Positions 52,013 to 61,422 of a stretch of DNA of 64,000 bases are shown here, piece after piece; the stretch's first letter is position 1; each line of letters starts with the position of its first letter. Made by a program: the position numbers and the translations under genes. This DNA comes from Streptomyces endophytica (GTDB lineage: Bacteria; Actinomycetota; Actinomycetes; Streptomycetales; Streptomycetaceae). The stretch covers positions 4,464,001 to 4,528,000 of the forward strand of contig NZ_CP110636.1 in NCBI RefSeq assembly GCF_026153355.1, in the 5' to 3' direction. The notes under the pieces were generated by a model. It was not told the origin of the DNA, did not search any database, and saw only the letters and a program-made list of their open reading frames with translations.

Positions 52013-52386
52013 GCGTGTCCCGCCAAATGTCCGGAAGAACTCAGGGGAGCGGTCCGCTCATTTTCCGTGACGAAAGGGCCGGGGCCGTCCTGACTGAATT
52101 GATACATCGCCGCAGAGCCGTGAATGCGTGACGTTTCTCACGTGCCGGGGCATCGACAGTGGGCCCGACAGGTGTTCCACGGGCCCTGTTCGGAGGTTTC
52201 TACGGGGGTAAGTGTCCGGATTGGTGGAGCAACGCGCGGATCGTTCCGCCGTCCGGATATCGATCACCCCGCCGACGTTATCCGGGAGCCTTATCCCTTC
52301 AACTCCTTTGTGTCCCGGCGCGGCTGGCCGTTCCTACTAATGTCGACGCGAGCAACACCTCTGCGCTGATAAGGAACCTGCCGACG
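52013..52386 (+). other. Intergenic region upstream of the first binding protein
   Basis: No gene is seen in 374 bp. It holds CGTGA ... TCACG (52127-52142) and a wider inverted repeat CCGGATA ... TATCCGG (52253-52285), plus a TACTAAT stretch at about 52336 that could be a -10 element. These are possible control sites for the binding-protein genes. Confidence 0.4.
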
Positions 52387-53994
52387 ATGAATCGCAAGAC
52401 CCTGGTGCTGCCGGCGCTGGCCGGTCTCCTTGCCCCCGTACTCGCAGCCTGTGGCAGCACGGACGGTGCGGGCGATGGCGGCGATCCGATCGTGGTGGGC
52501 GTCGCCGCCCAGATCGAGGCGACGAAGGCCGCGCCGGCCCCGCTCGACCCGGCGCAGGCCTACGACGTCGACGCGTGGAACGTGCTGCGCAGCACCCTGC
52601 AGACGCTGATGCGGCTGCCCCGCTCCGGCACCACGCCGGTGCCCGACGCGGCCGAGTCCTGCGGGTTCCGCGACACCCAGAACGAGCAGTACCGCTGCAC
52701 CCTGCGCAGTGGCCTGAAGTTTTCGAACGGTCATGCCCTGACGGCCGAGGACGTCAAGTTCTCCATCGACCGCATGCGGACCATCAACAACAGCAACGGC
52801 CCGGTGGCGCTGCTCGACGACATCGACACCGTCGAGACGCCGGACGCCAAGACGGTGGTCTTCCACCTCACCAAGCCGGACGCCACCTTCTCGCAGAAGC
52901 TCGCCACTCCGGCCGCGGCCATCGTCGACAGCCAGGTGTACCCCAAGAACCGCCTGTACAACGGCTTCGACGTGGTCGGCTCCGGCCCGTACACCCTCAA
53001 GATCGAGCGCAGCGGCAACCGCATCACCAAGGCCGTCTTCACCAAGAACCCCGGCTACAAGGGCGGGATGGGCGTGAAGAACGACAAGGTGGAGATGCGG
53101 TTCTTCGCCGATTCGGCGTCCACGGAGCAGGCGCTGCGCAAGGGCGACGTCGACCTGATGAACCGCGGGCTCGGGTCCGACCAGGTCCGCGGTCTGGAGA
53201 ACGCCCGCGCCCAGCACATCGCCTTCCAGGAGATGCCGGGCCAGGAGATCCGCTACCTGGCCTTCAACACCAAGGCCCCGGCCGTCTCCAACAAGGCCGT
53301 GCGCCAGGCGATGGCACAGCTCGTCAACCGCTCCGAGCTGGTGCGCAACGTCTACTCCTACACCAGCGACCCGCTCTACTCGATGGTGCCGACCGGCCTG
53401 ACCGGTCACATCAACTCGTTCTTCACCAAGTACGGGAACCCCGGCGTCGCCGCCGCCCGGAAGACCCTGCAGCAGGCGAACATCACCACCCCGGTGAAGT
53501 TCACCCTCACCTACACCACGAACCACTACGGCCCCAGCAGTGGCAAGGAAGTCCGGTTGCTGCAGAAGCAGCTCAACGACTCCAAGCTGTTCGACGTCAG
53601 CGTCAAGGGAGTCGACAGCTGGCAGCAGTACCGCACCAACGCCCTGGGCGGTAAGTACACCGTCTACCACATGGGTTGGTTCGCCGACATTCCGGACGCC
53701 GACAACTACATCGCGCCGTTCATCGGCAAGCGGAACTTCCTCGGCATCCCCTACCGCAACACCAAGATCGAGTCGCAGCTGATCCCGGCCAGCCGCCAGG
53801 AGACCGACCGCAACGCCGCGGGCGCCGACTTCAAGCAGGCCCAGGACATCATCGCCGACGACGTCCCGCTGCTCCCGCTGTGGCAGGGCAAGCAGTACGT
53901 CGCCGCCCGCGACGACATCACCGGCATCGGCTGGGCCCTCAACTCCGCCTCGGGCCTCCAGATCTGGGAGCTCGGCCGAGGCGTCGCCGACTGA
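52387..53994 (+). CDS. ABC transporter substrate-binding lipoprotein, family 5 (oligopeptide type)
   Basis: A 535-residue DppA/OppA-type extracytoplasmic binding protein. The signal peptide ends with lipobox VLAACGST. Family blocks include YRCTLRSGLKFSNGHALTAEDVKFSIDRM, TVETPDAKTVVFHLTKPDATF, VGSGPYTL and IIADDVPLLPLWQGKQYV. It binds peptides or similar ligands outside the membrane. No permease or ATPase gene is nearby, so it must partner with a transporter elsewhere or act in signalling. A paralogue follows 88 bp downstream. Confidence 0.92.
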   Translation: MNRKTLVLPALAGLLAPVLAACGSTDGAGDGGDPIVVGVAAQIEATKAAPAPLDPAQAYDVDAWNVLRSTLQTLMRLPRSGTTPVPDAAESCGFRDTQNEQYRCTLRSGLKFSNGHALTAEDVKFSIDRMRTINNSNGPVALLDDIDTVETPDAKTVVFHLTKPDATFSQKLATPAAAIVDSQVYPKNRLYNGFDVVGSGPYTLKIERSGNRITKAVFTKNPGYKGGMGVKNDKVEMRFFADSASTEQALRKGDVDLMNRGLGSDQVRGLENARAQHIAFQEMPGQEIRYLAFNTKAPAVSNKAVRQAMAQLVNRSELVRNVYSYTSDPLYSMVPTGLTGHINSFFTKYGNPGVAAARKTLQQANITTPVKFTLTYTTNHYGPSSGKEVRLLQKQLNDSKLFDVSVKGVDSWQQYRTNALGGKYTVYHMGWFADIPDADNYIAPFIGKRNFLGIPYRNTKIESQLIPASRQETDRNAAGADFKQAQDIIADDVPLLPLWQGKQYVAARDDITGIGWALNSASGLQIWELGRGVAD

Positions 53995-54082
53995 CCCCTG
54001 CCGCATCCGCCCGGATGCGGCACACCGCCGCGGTGTCCCCGCCGCGGCCCGACAGGCACCACCCAGAACGTGAGGACCTTTA

Positions 54083-55681
54083 GTGAGGAAGCGTGACCCG
54101 CGGCTGGCCGCCCCGATCGGAGCGGGGCTCGCGACAGCCCTGCTCGCGCTCGCCGGGTGCGGCACCGACGACTCGGCGGCGGCCGGCCACGGCGAGCCGG
54201 TCGTCATGGGAATGACGGACAAGGTCGTGGCCACCGACCCGGCAGCCGGCTACGACCCGGGGTCCTGGCTGCTGTTCAACAACGTCTTCCAGTCCCTGAT
54301 GAGCTTCCCCAAGGGCGGCACCACCCCCGAGCCGGAGGCCGCCCAGCGCTGCGGCTTCACCGACGCGGACAGCAAGGTCTACCGCTGCACCCTGAAGGAC
54401 GGCCTCCACTTCAGCAACGGTGACGCGCTGACCTCGAAGGACGTCAAGTTCTCCTTCGACCGCACCCAGCGGATCAAGGACAAGAACGGCCCCGCCGTGA
54501 TGTTCGCGGCCCTCGACAAGGTCGAGACGCCGGACGCCAAGACCGTGGTCTTCCATCTCAAGACGCCCGACGCCACCTTCCCCATGAAGATCGCCTCGGG
54601 CGCCGGCTCCATCGTCGACCACACCGCCTACCCGGCCGACCGGCTGCGCACCGACGGCAAGGCCACCGGCTCCGGCGTCTACACCCTCAAGTCGTACGGC
54701 AAGGACCGGGCCGTCTTCGCGGTCAACGGCTCCTACAAGGGCCCCGCCAAGGTCAAGAACTCCGGGATGACCGTGAAGTTCTTCGACGAGCCGGGCAAGC
54801 TCAAGAAGGCCGTCGAGAGCGGCGACGTGGACCTCGCCTACCGCGGCCTGGCCATGAAGGACATCGCCCACCTGGACAACGCCTCCCTGAACCAGCAGCA
54901 CGGCACCCAGGTCATAGAGGGCGGCAGCGCCGAGGCCATGTACATGGTCTTCAACATGAAGGACCCGGTCGCCAAGCAGGCCGGCGTCCGCAAGGCGATC
55001 GCCTACCTCCTGGACCGCTCCACGCTCGTCCGGGACGTCTACCAGCGCACCGCCGAACCGCTCTACTCGGTCGTCCCCGCAGGCATCACCGGCCACAGCA
55101 CCTCGTTCTTCAACACCTACGGCGACCGCCCGCAGCCCGACAAGGCCAAGGCCGCGCTGCGCGCCTCCGGTCTGTCCGGCAAGGTGCCGCTGACCCTGTG
55201 GGCCACCCCCGACCGGTTCGGCCCCGGCACCGTCCCGGCCTTCCAGGAGATAGCCCAACAGCTCAACGCCAGCGGCCTGTTCGACGCCAAGGTGCGCTCC
55301 GTGCCCACCGACGAGTACGAAAAGGGCGTGGCCGACGGCCGGTTCGGCGTCTACGTCAAGGGCTGGATCCCCGACTACCCGGACCCGGACAACTTCACCC
55401 AGCCGTTCTTCGGCAAGGACAGCGTGCTGTCCAACCACTACAACTCGCCCGCCATCACCGGCCGGCTGCTGCCCAAGACGGCCGACGAGCAGAACCGCGC
55501 CGCCACCAAGCCGACGTTCCGCGAGCTGCAGGACATCGTCGCCCGCGACGTGCCGATCATCCCGATCTGGCAGGGCAAGCAGTACGCGGTGGCCCGGAAC
55601 GGCGTCAGCGGACTGGAGTGGACCCTGGACGCCTCGACCGTCTTCCGGTTCTGGGAGATCAGCAAGGCGTCCGACGCCTGA
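54083..55681 (+). CDS. ABC transporter substrate-binding lipoprotein, family 5 (paralogue)
   Basis: A 532-residue family 5 binding protein. The start is GTG with GAGGACC in front and the lipobox is LALAGCGTD. It matches its upstream neighbour at many blocks: VYRCTLKDGLHFSNGDALTSKDVKFSFDRT, VETPDAKTVVFHLKTPDATF and EPLYSVVPAGITGHSTSFFNTYG against DPLYSMVPTGLTGHINSFFTKYG. The pair therefore comes from a gene duplication. It is likely co-transcribed with the first, and a strong hairpin lies downstream. Confidence 0.92.
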   Translation: MRKRDPRLAAPIGAGLATALLALAGCGTDDSAAAGHGEPVVMGMTDKVVATDPAAGYDPGSWLLFNNVFQSLMSFPKGGTTPEPEAAQRCGFTDADSKVYRCTLKDGLHFSNGDALTSKDVKFSFDRTQRIKDKNGPAVMFAALDKVETPDAKTVVFHLKTPDATFPMKIASGAGSIVDHTAYPADRLRTDGKATGSGVYTLKSYGKDRAVFAVNGSYKGPAKVKNSGMTVKFFDEPGKLKKAVESGDVDLAYRGLAMKDIAHLDNASLNQQHGTQVIEGGSAEAMYMVFNMKDPVAKQAGVRKAIAYLLDRSTLVRDVYQRTAEPLYSVVPAGITGHSTSFFNTYGDRPQPDKAKAALRASGLSGKVPLTLWATPDRFGPGTVPAFQEIAQQLNASGLFDAKVRSVPTDEYEKGVADGRFGVYVKGWIPDYPDPDNFTQPFFGKDSVLSNHYNSPAITGRLLPKTADEQNRAATKPTFRELQDIVARDVPIIPIWQGKQYAVARNGVSGLEWTLDASTVFRFWEISKASDA

Positions 55682-55720
55682 CCCACGTCCTGACGGACAG
55701 GACGGACACACCGCACGACA

Positions 55721-55762
55721 GCGGGGCCGGCCCAGGAGGATCTCCTCCCGGACCGGCCCCGC
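55721..55762. terminator. Large hairpin after the binding-protein genes
   Basis: GCGGGGCCGG ... CCGGCCCCGC forms the base. It encloses an inner AGGAGGA-TC-TCCTCC stem, and it lies between the second binding protein and the convergent NarL regulator. Confidence 0.88.
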
Positions 55763-55848
55763 CGCCGTACCCGGCCCCACGGGCGCCGTGCACGCCCGCT
55801 GTGCCGTACGAGCCGCCGCCGCGCGACTCCTGGGTCCCACGGGCCCGG

Positions 55849-56520
55849 CTACTGCGCTCCCGGGCGCACCAGGCCGCTCTCGTACGCGTACACCGCCGCC
55901 TGCACCCGGTCGCGCAGCCCCAGCTTCGTCAGCACGTGGCCCACATGCGTCTTGACCGTCGTCTCGCTGACGAACAGGTCCGCCGCGATCTCCGCGTTCG
56001 ACAACCCTCGCGCGACCAGCTTCAGCACCTCCACCTCCCGCTCGGTGAGGGTGTGCAGGGTGTCCGGCACCGGCTCCTCACCCGACGGGAGATGACCGGC
56101 GTACTTGTCCAGCAGCCGGCGGGTGATGCTCGGCGCCAGCATCGCCTCGCCCGCCGCCACCACCCGGATCGCCTGCACCAGCTCGTTCGCCGGCGCGTCC
56201 TTCAGCAGGAAGCCGCTGGCCCCCGCCCGCAGCGCCTCGACGACGTACTCGTCCAGGTCGAAGGTCGTCAGCACCAGCACCTTCGCCGGCCCGTCCTTCG
56301 CCGGACCGGTGATCTGCCGGGTCGCCTCGACCCCGTCCATCCGGGGCATCCGGATGTCCATCAGCACCACATCGGGCTGCAGCGCGCGCACCTGCTCCAG
56401 CGCCTGCAGGCCGTCACCGGCCTCACCGACGACGGCCAGGTCCTGCTCCGCCTCCAGAATCATCCGGAATCCCGTACGCAGCAGGGGCTGGTCGTCGACC
56501 AGCAGGACGCGGATGGCCAC
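55849..56520 (-). CDS. NarL/LuxR-family response regulator (orphan)
   Basis: A 223-residue regulator. The receiver domain opens with IRVLLVDDQPLLRTGFRMIL; the phospho-acceptor Asp is in VVLMDIRMPRMDGVEA and the Lys in GFLLKDAPANELV. The C-terminal LuxR helix-turn-helix is LTEREVEVLKLVARGLSNAEIAADLFVSETTVKTHVGHVLTKLGL. No histidine kinase gene lies next to it, so its partner is unknown. It is upstream of nothing on its strand and ends at a hairpin shared with the binding proteins. Confidence 0.92.
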   Translation of the reverse strand: MAIRVLLVDDQPLLRTGFRMILEAEQDLAVVGEAGDGLQALEQVRALQPDVVLMDIRMPRMDGVEATRQITGPAKDGPAKVLVLTTFDLDEYVVEALRAGASGFLLKDAPANELVQAIRVVAAGEAMLAPSITRRLLDKYAGHLPSGEEPVPDTLHTLTEREVEVLKLVARGLSNAEIAADLFVSETTVKTHVGHVLTKLGLRDRVQAAVYAYESGLVRPGAQ

Positions 56521-56671
56521 GAGCTCTCCTTCGTTAGATCGGCTCCATTCTGCCCTGCGGCACCCCGCCGCCGTCCGCCGGGCACACGGCCAGCGCCCGT
56601 GCGTCCCGGGGGCCGACCCCCGAACTCCCGGCCGAAGCCCCGCCGCCCGTCCTCACCGGCGACGGCTGTGC

Positions 56672-57625
56672 TTACCCGGGGACAACCCCCGCACCCCCGG
56701 CCGAAGACCCGCCCGCCGCCCGCACCGGCAACGGATACACCGGGGGAGTGCCGCCGAATTCCGGGCAGTGGGCCCGGTGGTCGCACCAGCCGCACAGCTT
56801 CGTCGGGCGCGGCCGCCAGTCGCCGGTCTCCGTCGCCAGCCGGATCGCCTCCCACAGCGCCAGCAACTTCCGCTCCACCGCGAGCAGATCGGCCTCACCC
56901 GGGTCGTACGTCCGCACCTCGCCGCTGCCCAGATAGACCAGCTGCAGCCGCCGCGGCACCACACCCCGCAGCCGCCACACCACCAGCGCGTAGAACTTCA
57001 TCTGGAACAGCGCGCCCTCGGCGAACTCCGGCCGCGGCGCCTTCCCCGTCTTGTAGTCGACGATCCGCACCTCGCCCGTCGGCGCGACGTCCACCCGGTC
57101 GATGAAGCCCCGCAGCCGCAGCCCCGACGCGAGCTCCGTCTCGACGTACAGCTCACGGTCGGCCGGCTCCAGCCGCTGCGGATCCTCCAGCGAGAACCAC
57201 CGCTCCACCAGCGCTTCGGCCTCCGCCAGCCACGCCGCCAGCCGCTCGCCCTCCGGATCGTCCGCGAACAGCTCGGCCAGCTCCGGCCGCTTGGCCAGCA
57301 GCCGCTCCCACTCGCCCGGCACCATGGCGCGCGCCCCCGGAGCCGTACGCTCCGCCGCCGGCGCGTCGAAGAGCCGCTCCAGCACCGCGTGGACCACCGT
57401 GCCCCGGGTCGCCGCCGGGCTCGGCTTCTCCGGCAGCCGGTCGATCACCCGGAAGCGGTAGAGCAACGGGCACTGCATGAAATCGCTCGCCCGCGACGGC
57501 GACAGCGCCGCCGGCGGCCGCGCCGGCTGCCCGCCCCGCTCCCCGGCGGCCCCCGCGCCGGACCCCTCCTGGGCGTCCTGCACACCCTGCGTGCCCGCCC
57601 CGTCCTGCTCCGTGCTCCATCCCAT
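56672..57625 (-). CDS. RecB-family PD-(D/E)XK exonuclease
   Basis: A 317-residue nuclease-domain protein. The entry reads ALSPSRASDFMQCPLLYRFRVIDRLPE (first Cys of an iron-sulphur site). The active site is the spaced GFIDRVDVAPTGEVRIVDYKTGKAPR: Asp, Asp and Lys of the PD-(D/E)XK fold. CGWCDHRAHCPEF gives the last three Cys of a 4Fe-4S cluster, as in AddB/Cas4-like nucleases. It probably trims DNA ends in repair. The start is set to ATG 57625 (MGWSTEQDG). No cas genes are nearby. It is divergent from the protease gene. Confidence 0.92.
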   Translation of the reverse strand: MGWSTEQDGAGTQGVQDAQEGSGAGAAGERGGQPARPPAALSPSRASDFMQCPLLYRFRVIDRLPEKPSPAATRGTVVHAVLERLFDAPAAERTAPGARAMVPGEWERLLAKRPELAELFADDPEGERLAAWLAEAEALVERWFSLEDPQRLEPADRELYVETELASGLRLRGFIDRVDVAPTGEVRIVDYKTGKAPRPEFAEGALFQMKFYALVVWRLRGVVPRRLQLVYLGSGEVRTYDPGEADLLAVERKLLALWEAIRLATETGDWRPRPTKLCGWCDHRAHCPEFGGTPPVYPLPVRAAGGSSAGGAGVVPG

Positions 57626-57801
57626 GGCACAAAACCCTACGGCCCGCCACCGACAGGCGCGGACGGACCTGCACCCCCAGGCGCCCCGCGACGGACCGGC
57701 GCACGCCACTCCGCATACCATCGACGCCGGAACCCTGCGCCCTGCATGATCGGGATATCAGGCCGAGCAGGGGCGAAAGCCGTATTCGATGAGGGGACAC
57801 C

Positions 57802-59058
57802 GTGGACGAGAGCGGGAAGCCGCAGGACCCCGAGGAGTCCGTGCGGCCCCAGCTGCCCGAGCCGCCCAAGGGCACCGAGGGCCCCAAGGCGCCCCCGCCG
57901 TCCGGGAAGCGCGGCGGCGGCATCCTGATGGGCCGTCCCTTCGGCGTGCCCGTCTACGTGGCCCCCAGCTGGTTCCTGGTCGCCGCCCTGATCACCTGGG
58001 TCTTCGGCGGGCAACTGGAGCGCGTGCTGCCCGAGCTCGGCGCCGCCCGCTACCTCGTCTCGCTCTTCTTCGCCGTCGCCTTCTACGCCTCGGTCCTCGT
58101 CCACGAGCTGGCCCACACGGTCGCCGCGCTCCGCTTCAAGCTCCCCGTCCGCCGCATCCAGCTCCAGTTCTTCGGCGGCGTCTCGGAGATCGAGAAGGAG
58201 AGCGAGAGCCCCGGCCGGGAATTCGTCCTCGCCTTCGTCGGCCCGTTGCTCTCCCTCGTCCTCGCCGCCGTCTTCTACGCCGGGATGCAGCTGGTCGAAC
58301 CGGGCACGGTCCCCGGCGTCCTGCTCGCCGGCCTGATGATCTCCAACCTCATCGTCGCGCTCTTCAACCTGCTGCCCGGCCTGCCCCTGGACGGCGGCCG
58401 GATGCTCCGCGCCGTCGTCTGGAAGATCACCGGCAGACCGATGAGCGGCACCATCGCCGCCGCCTGGGTCGGCCGCGCCCTCGCCGTCACCGTCCTCATC
58501 GGCCTGCCGCTGCTCACCCACACCGGCGCCCTCGGCAACGCCCGCCCCGAGATCGGCGACGCCGACTCCCTCACCGACGCCCTGCTCGCCGCGATCCTCG
58601 CCGCCATCATCTGGACCGGCGCCGGCAACAGCCTGCGCATGGCCCGGCTCCGCGAACGCCTCCCCGAGCTCACCGCCCGCACCCTCACCCGGCGCGCGGT
58701 GCCCGTCGAGACCGCCACCCCGCTCTCCGAGGCCCTGCGCCGCGCCAACGACGCGGGCGCCCGCGCCCTGGTGGTCGTCGACCCCCAGGGCATGCCCACC
58801 GCCCTCGTCCGCGAGGCCGCCATCGTCGGCGTCCCCGACCACCGCCGCCCCTGGGTCCCCGTCGGCACCCTCGCCCAGGACCTCAAGGACGGCATGCGGG
58901 TCTCCGCCGAGCTCGCCGGCGAGGACCTGCTGGAATACCTCCGCGCCACCCCCGCCACCGAATACCTCGTCGTCGAGCGGACCGGCGAGATCTACGGCGT
59001 CCTCTCCACCGCCGACGTCGAGCGCGCCTTCGTCTCGGCGATGGCGCGCCCCAACTAG
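57802..59058 (+). CDS. Site-2 protease family membrane metalloprotease with CBS domains
   Basis: A 418-residue intramembrane protease. The zinc-binding HEXXH is in VLVHELAHTVAALRFKLPV, and the second motif NLLPGLPLDGGRMLRA supplies the Asp ligand. About six membrane segments lie between residues 45 and 285. The C-terminal 130 residues form a CBS pair (AVPVETATPLSEALRRANDAGARALVVVDPQG and later VERTGEIYGVLSTADVERAF), which may sense a nucleotide. This class cleaves membrane-bound regulators. The start is GTG 57802, with GAGGGG upstream. The trmI gene follows. Confidence 0.92.
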   Translation: MDESGKPQDPEESVRPQLPEPPKGTEGPKAPPPSGKRGGGILMGRPFGVPVYVAPSWFLVAALITWVFGGQLERVLPELGAARYLVSLFFAVAFYASVLVHELAHTVAALRFKLPVRRIQLQFFGGVSEIEKESESPGREFVLAFVGPLLSLVLAAVFYAGMQLVEPGTVPGVLLAGLMISNLIVALFNLLPGLPLDGGRMLRAVVWKITGRPMSGTIAAAWVGRALAVTVLIGLPLLTHTGALGNARPEIGDADSLTDALLAAILAAIIWTGAGNSLRMARLRERLPELTARTLTRRAVPVETATPLSEALRRANDAGARALVVVDPQGMPTALVREAAIVGVPDHRRPWVPVGTLAQDLKDGMRVSAELAGEDLLEYLRATPATEYLVVERTGEIYGVLSTADVERAFVSAMARPN

Positions 59059-59140
59059 GGCTCCGCTCGCCGCCGGGCCGCCGCCGGTGCCCCACTCGCC
59101 CGTGGTCAGTGGCGGCCCCACGGCCCGGTAGGCTGGTCAC

Positions 59141-60087
59141 ATGTCCGAACCGACCGGTGCCGCCCGCCGTCGCGGGCCCTTCAAGGTCGGGACCAGGTCC
59201 AGCTCACCGACCCCAAGGGACGCCACTACACCTTCACGCTCGAAGAGGGCAAGAGCTTCCACACCCACAAGGGAGCCTTCCCCCACGACGAGCTGATCGG
59301 TGCTCCCGAGGGCAGCGTTGTCCGTACCACCGGGAACGTCGCCTACCTCGCGCTGCGCCCGCTGCTCCCCGACTACGTCCTGTCCATGCCCCGCGGCGCC
59401 GCCGTGGTCTACCCCAAGGACGCGGGGCAGATCCTGGCGATGGCCGACATCTTCCCCGGCGCCCGCGTCGTCGAGGCGGGGGTGGGTTCCGGCTCGCTCA
59501 GCAGCTTCCTGCTGCGCGCCATCGGTGACGACGGCATGCTGCACTCCTACGAGCGCCGCGCCGACTTCGCCGAGATCGCCACGCAGAACGTCGAGCGCTA
59601 CTTCGGCGGCCCGCACCCGGCGTGGACGCTCACCGTCGGTGACCTCCAGGACAACCTCTCCGACACCGACGTCGACCGTGTCATCCTGGACATGCTCGCC
59701 CCCTGGGAGTGCCTGGAGGCCGTCTCCAAGGCCCTGGTGCCCGGCGGCATTCTCTGCGCCTACGTCGCGACCACCACCCAGCTGGCCCGCACCGTGGAGG
59801 CGATCCGCGAGCACGGCACCTTCAACGAGCCGTCGGCCTGGGAAACCATGGTCCGCACCTGGCACGTCGAGGGCCTCGCGGTCCGTCCCGACCACCGCAT
59901 GATCGGCCACACCGGCTTCCTGCTCACCGCCCGACGCCTCGCCGACGGCGTGGAGCCCCCGCTCCGCCGCCGTCGCCCGGCCAAGGGTGCGTACGGCGAG
60001 GATTACACCGGCCCGGGCGGCCGCGAGAAGGCAGCCGGCAAGGACAAGGGCATGGCCACCACGGACGAGCCCACCGACGGCGCCTGA
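59141..60087 (+). CDS. trmI: tRNA (adenine(58)-N1)-methyltransferase, frameshifted
   Basis: About 315 residues when read through. It is a SAM-dependent methyltransferase that makes m1A58 in tRNA. The SAM-binding motif is RVVEAGVGSGSLSSFLL, with LTVGDLQDN and RVILDMLAPWECLEAV in the Rossmann core. The N-terminal domain (DQVQLTDPKGRHYTFTLEEGK) is split: one G is missing at 59189-59191, breaking the frame after MSEPTGAARRRGPFKVG. A TAGGCT hexamer ends 6 bp before the ATG, so the transcript may be leaderless. In related species this gene is near arc and the proteasome genes. Confidence 0.9.
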
Positions 60088-60359
60088 CCCGCCGCCGGCC
60101 CCGCCGACACCCTCCACACACCGTCACCGGCCGCCCGCAACCGGCCACCGAACCCCTGGGCGCCGCCGCCGAGTTCCGCACCGGAACCCGCCGGCGGCGC
60201 CTCCCGTTCCCCACCCCAGGAACGACCGCCCCGCCCCCGGGGAACCGCTGTCACCCCCGCCTCCCGCCCCCGGCCACGGCACCCCCCGAGCCCTCCACCA
60301 CCGCCGCACACGGGAACGGCCTGCGGCCCACCGCCTACGCCCTTCACGGAAACCGCCCA

Positions 60360-60570
60360 CGCGCCCAGCCCCGACTCCGCGGGCCCCAGCTCCGCCCCCC
60401 GGACCCCAGTCCCGACTCCCCCCGCCCCAGCCCTGACTCCCCAGGCCCCAGTCACGACTCCTCGGGCCCCAGTCACGACTCCTCGGGCCCCAGCCCCGAC
60501 TCCCCAGCCCGACTCCCCAGGCCCCAGCCGCCACTCTCCGCGCCCCAGCCCGACTCCCCGCGCCCCCACC
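60360..60570. repeat. 21-bp tandem repeats in a gene-free stretch
   Basis: The gap from 60088 to 60780 has no convincing gene. Within it, a 21-bp unit of the form CCCCAGTCACGACTCCTCGGG is repeated in degenerate copies, two of them identical in a row. The period is three-fold, so any frame would read as a Ser-Pro-Asp-Ser-Pro-Gly-Pro type heptad, but no start or ribosome binding site supports a gene. Confidence 0.65.
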
Positions 60571-60780
60571 CGCGGGAACCCCCACCGTCCCCCCTCCGTT
60601 CACCGGCCAGGGGCTCGCGCGCCCCCTAAGGGACCCCCCTACGGCAACCGTTACGGATCCCCTACCGAACCCCTACGGGAAACCCGGAAAACTCCGGTCC
60701 CGCTGGTTCCTTGCCGCCCTCTCCTGTGGAACGATGCTGGGCACTCCCACCGGCACAGCACTTCACAGGAGTTACCCCGC

Positions 60781-61362
60781 GTGCAGCCCATGGCAGGCCA
60801 GGACCTCTTGCACACCCAGCCGCGCCCCATGCACTGGCTCGCCACCGCCACCGCGCTCTCGGCGGTCGTCGCGGCCGCGTCCTTCGTCCAGCCCCCCGAC
60901 GCCACGGCCACCACCTCCCGCAACGTCCAGGCCGGCCGGCACTCCTCCGCCCCCGATCCCGGCAAGGTCACGTTCCCCGTCACCTGCGGCCCCAACCGCT
61001 CCGAAGTGGTCAAGAAGGCGTCCGGCGACCTCGACGGCGACGGCACGACCGAGACGGTCGCCGTGGTCCGCTGCCACAGCGACACCGGCACCCCGCCCAG
61101 CGGCGTCTACGTCCTCGCCCACCCCACCGATCCGCAGGCCGCCCCGCGCATCGTGGCGGCCCTCGTCGCCCCCGCCCAGCAGCTCAGCGTCCAGTCCCTG
61201 GCGGTGAAGCACGGCGTGATCGCGGCGGCGCTGCTGGGCTACTCCGACCTGAACGTCCCGCGCTGCTGCCCCGACGTGCACAAGAGCGTCAAATGGCAAT
61301 GGCGGGACGGGAAGTTCATCCAGAGCGAACTGCCCGCCGCGGCGGGCACCAAGGGTGCCTGA
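60781..61362 (+). CDS. Secreted hypothetical protein with FG-GAP-like segment
   Basis: A 193-residue exported protein. An N-terminal hydrophobic stretch (WLATATALSAVVAAASF) acts as signal peptide, and the mature part begins near TATTSRNVQAG. Two or three Cys residues (TCGPNRSE, VRCHSDT, RCCPD) may form disulphides. The block SGDLDGDGTTETVAVVRC resembles an FG-GAP/VCBS-like calcium loop. Homologues are usually called hypothetical. GTG 60781 has AGGAG 9 nt before it. No function is assigned. Confidence 0.75.
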   Translation: MQPMAGQDLLHTQPRPMHWLATATALSAVVAAASFVQPPDATATTSRNVQAGRHSSAPDPGKVTFPVTCGPNRSEVVKKASGDLDGDGTTETVAVVRCHSDTGTPPSGVYVLAHPTDPQAAPRIVAALVAPAQQLSVQSLAVKHGVIAAALLGYSDLNVPRCCPDVHKSVKWQWRDGKFIQSELPAAAGTKGA

Positions 61363-61422
61363 GCCGCTACGGCAGGTATGCGGAGGGAGCTTTCCGCTTC
61401 CTCCGGTTCACTCAGCGTCGGT

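Noticed and set aside
60088..60780. Pro/Ser-rich open frames on both strands after trmI
   Set aside because: They reflect GC-rich repeats with few stop codons. No start, ribosome binding site or recognisable protein was found.
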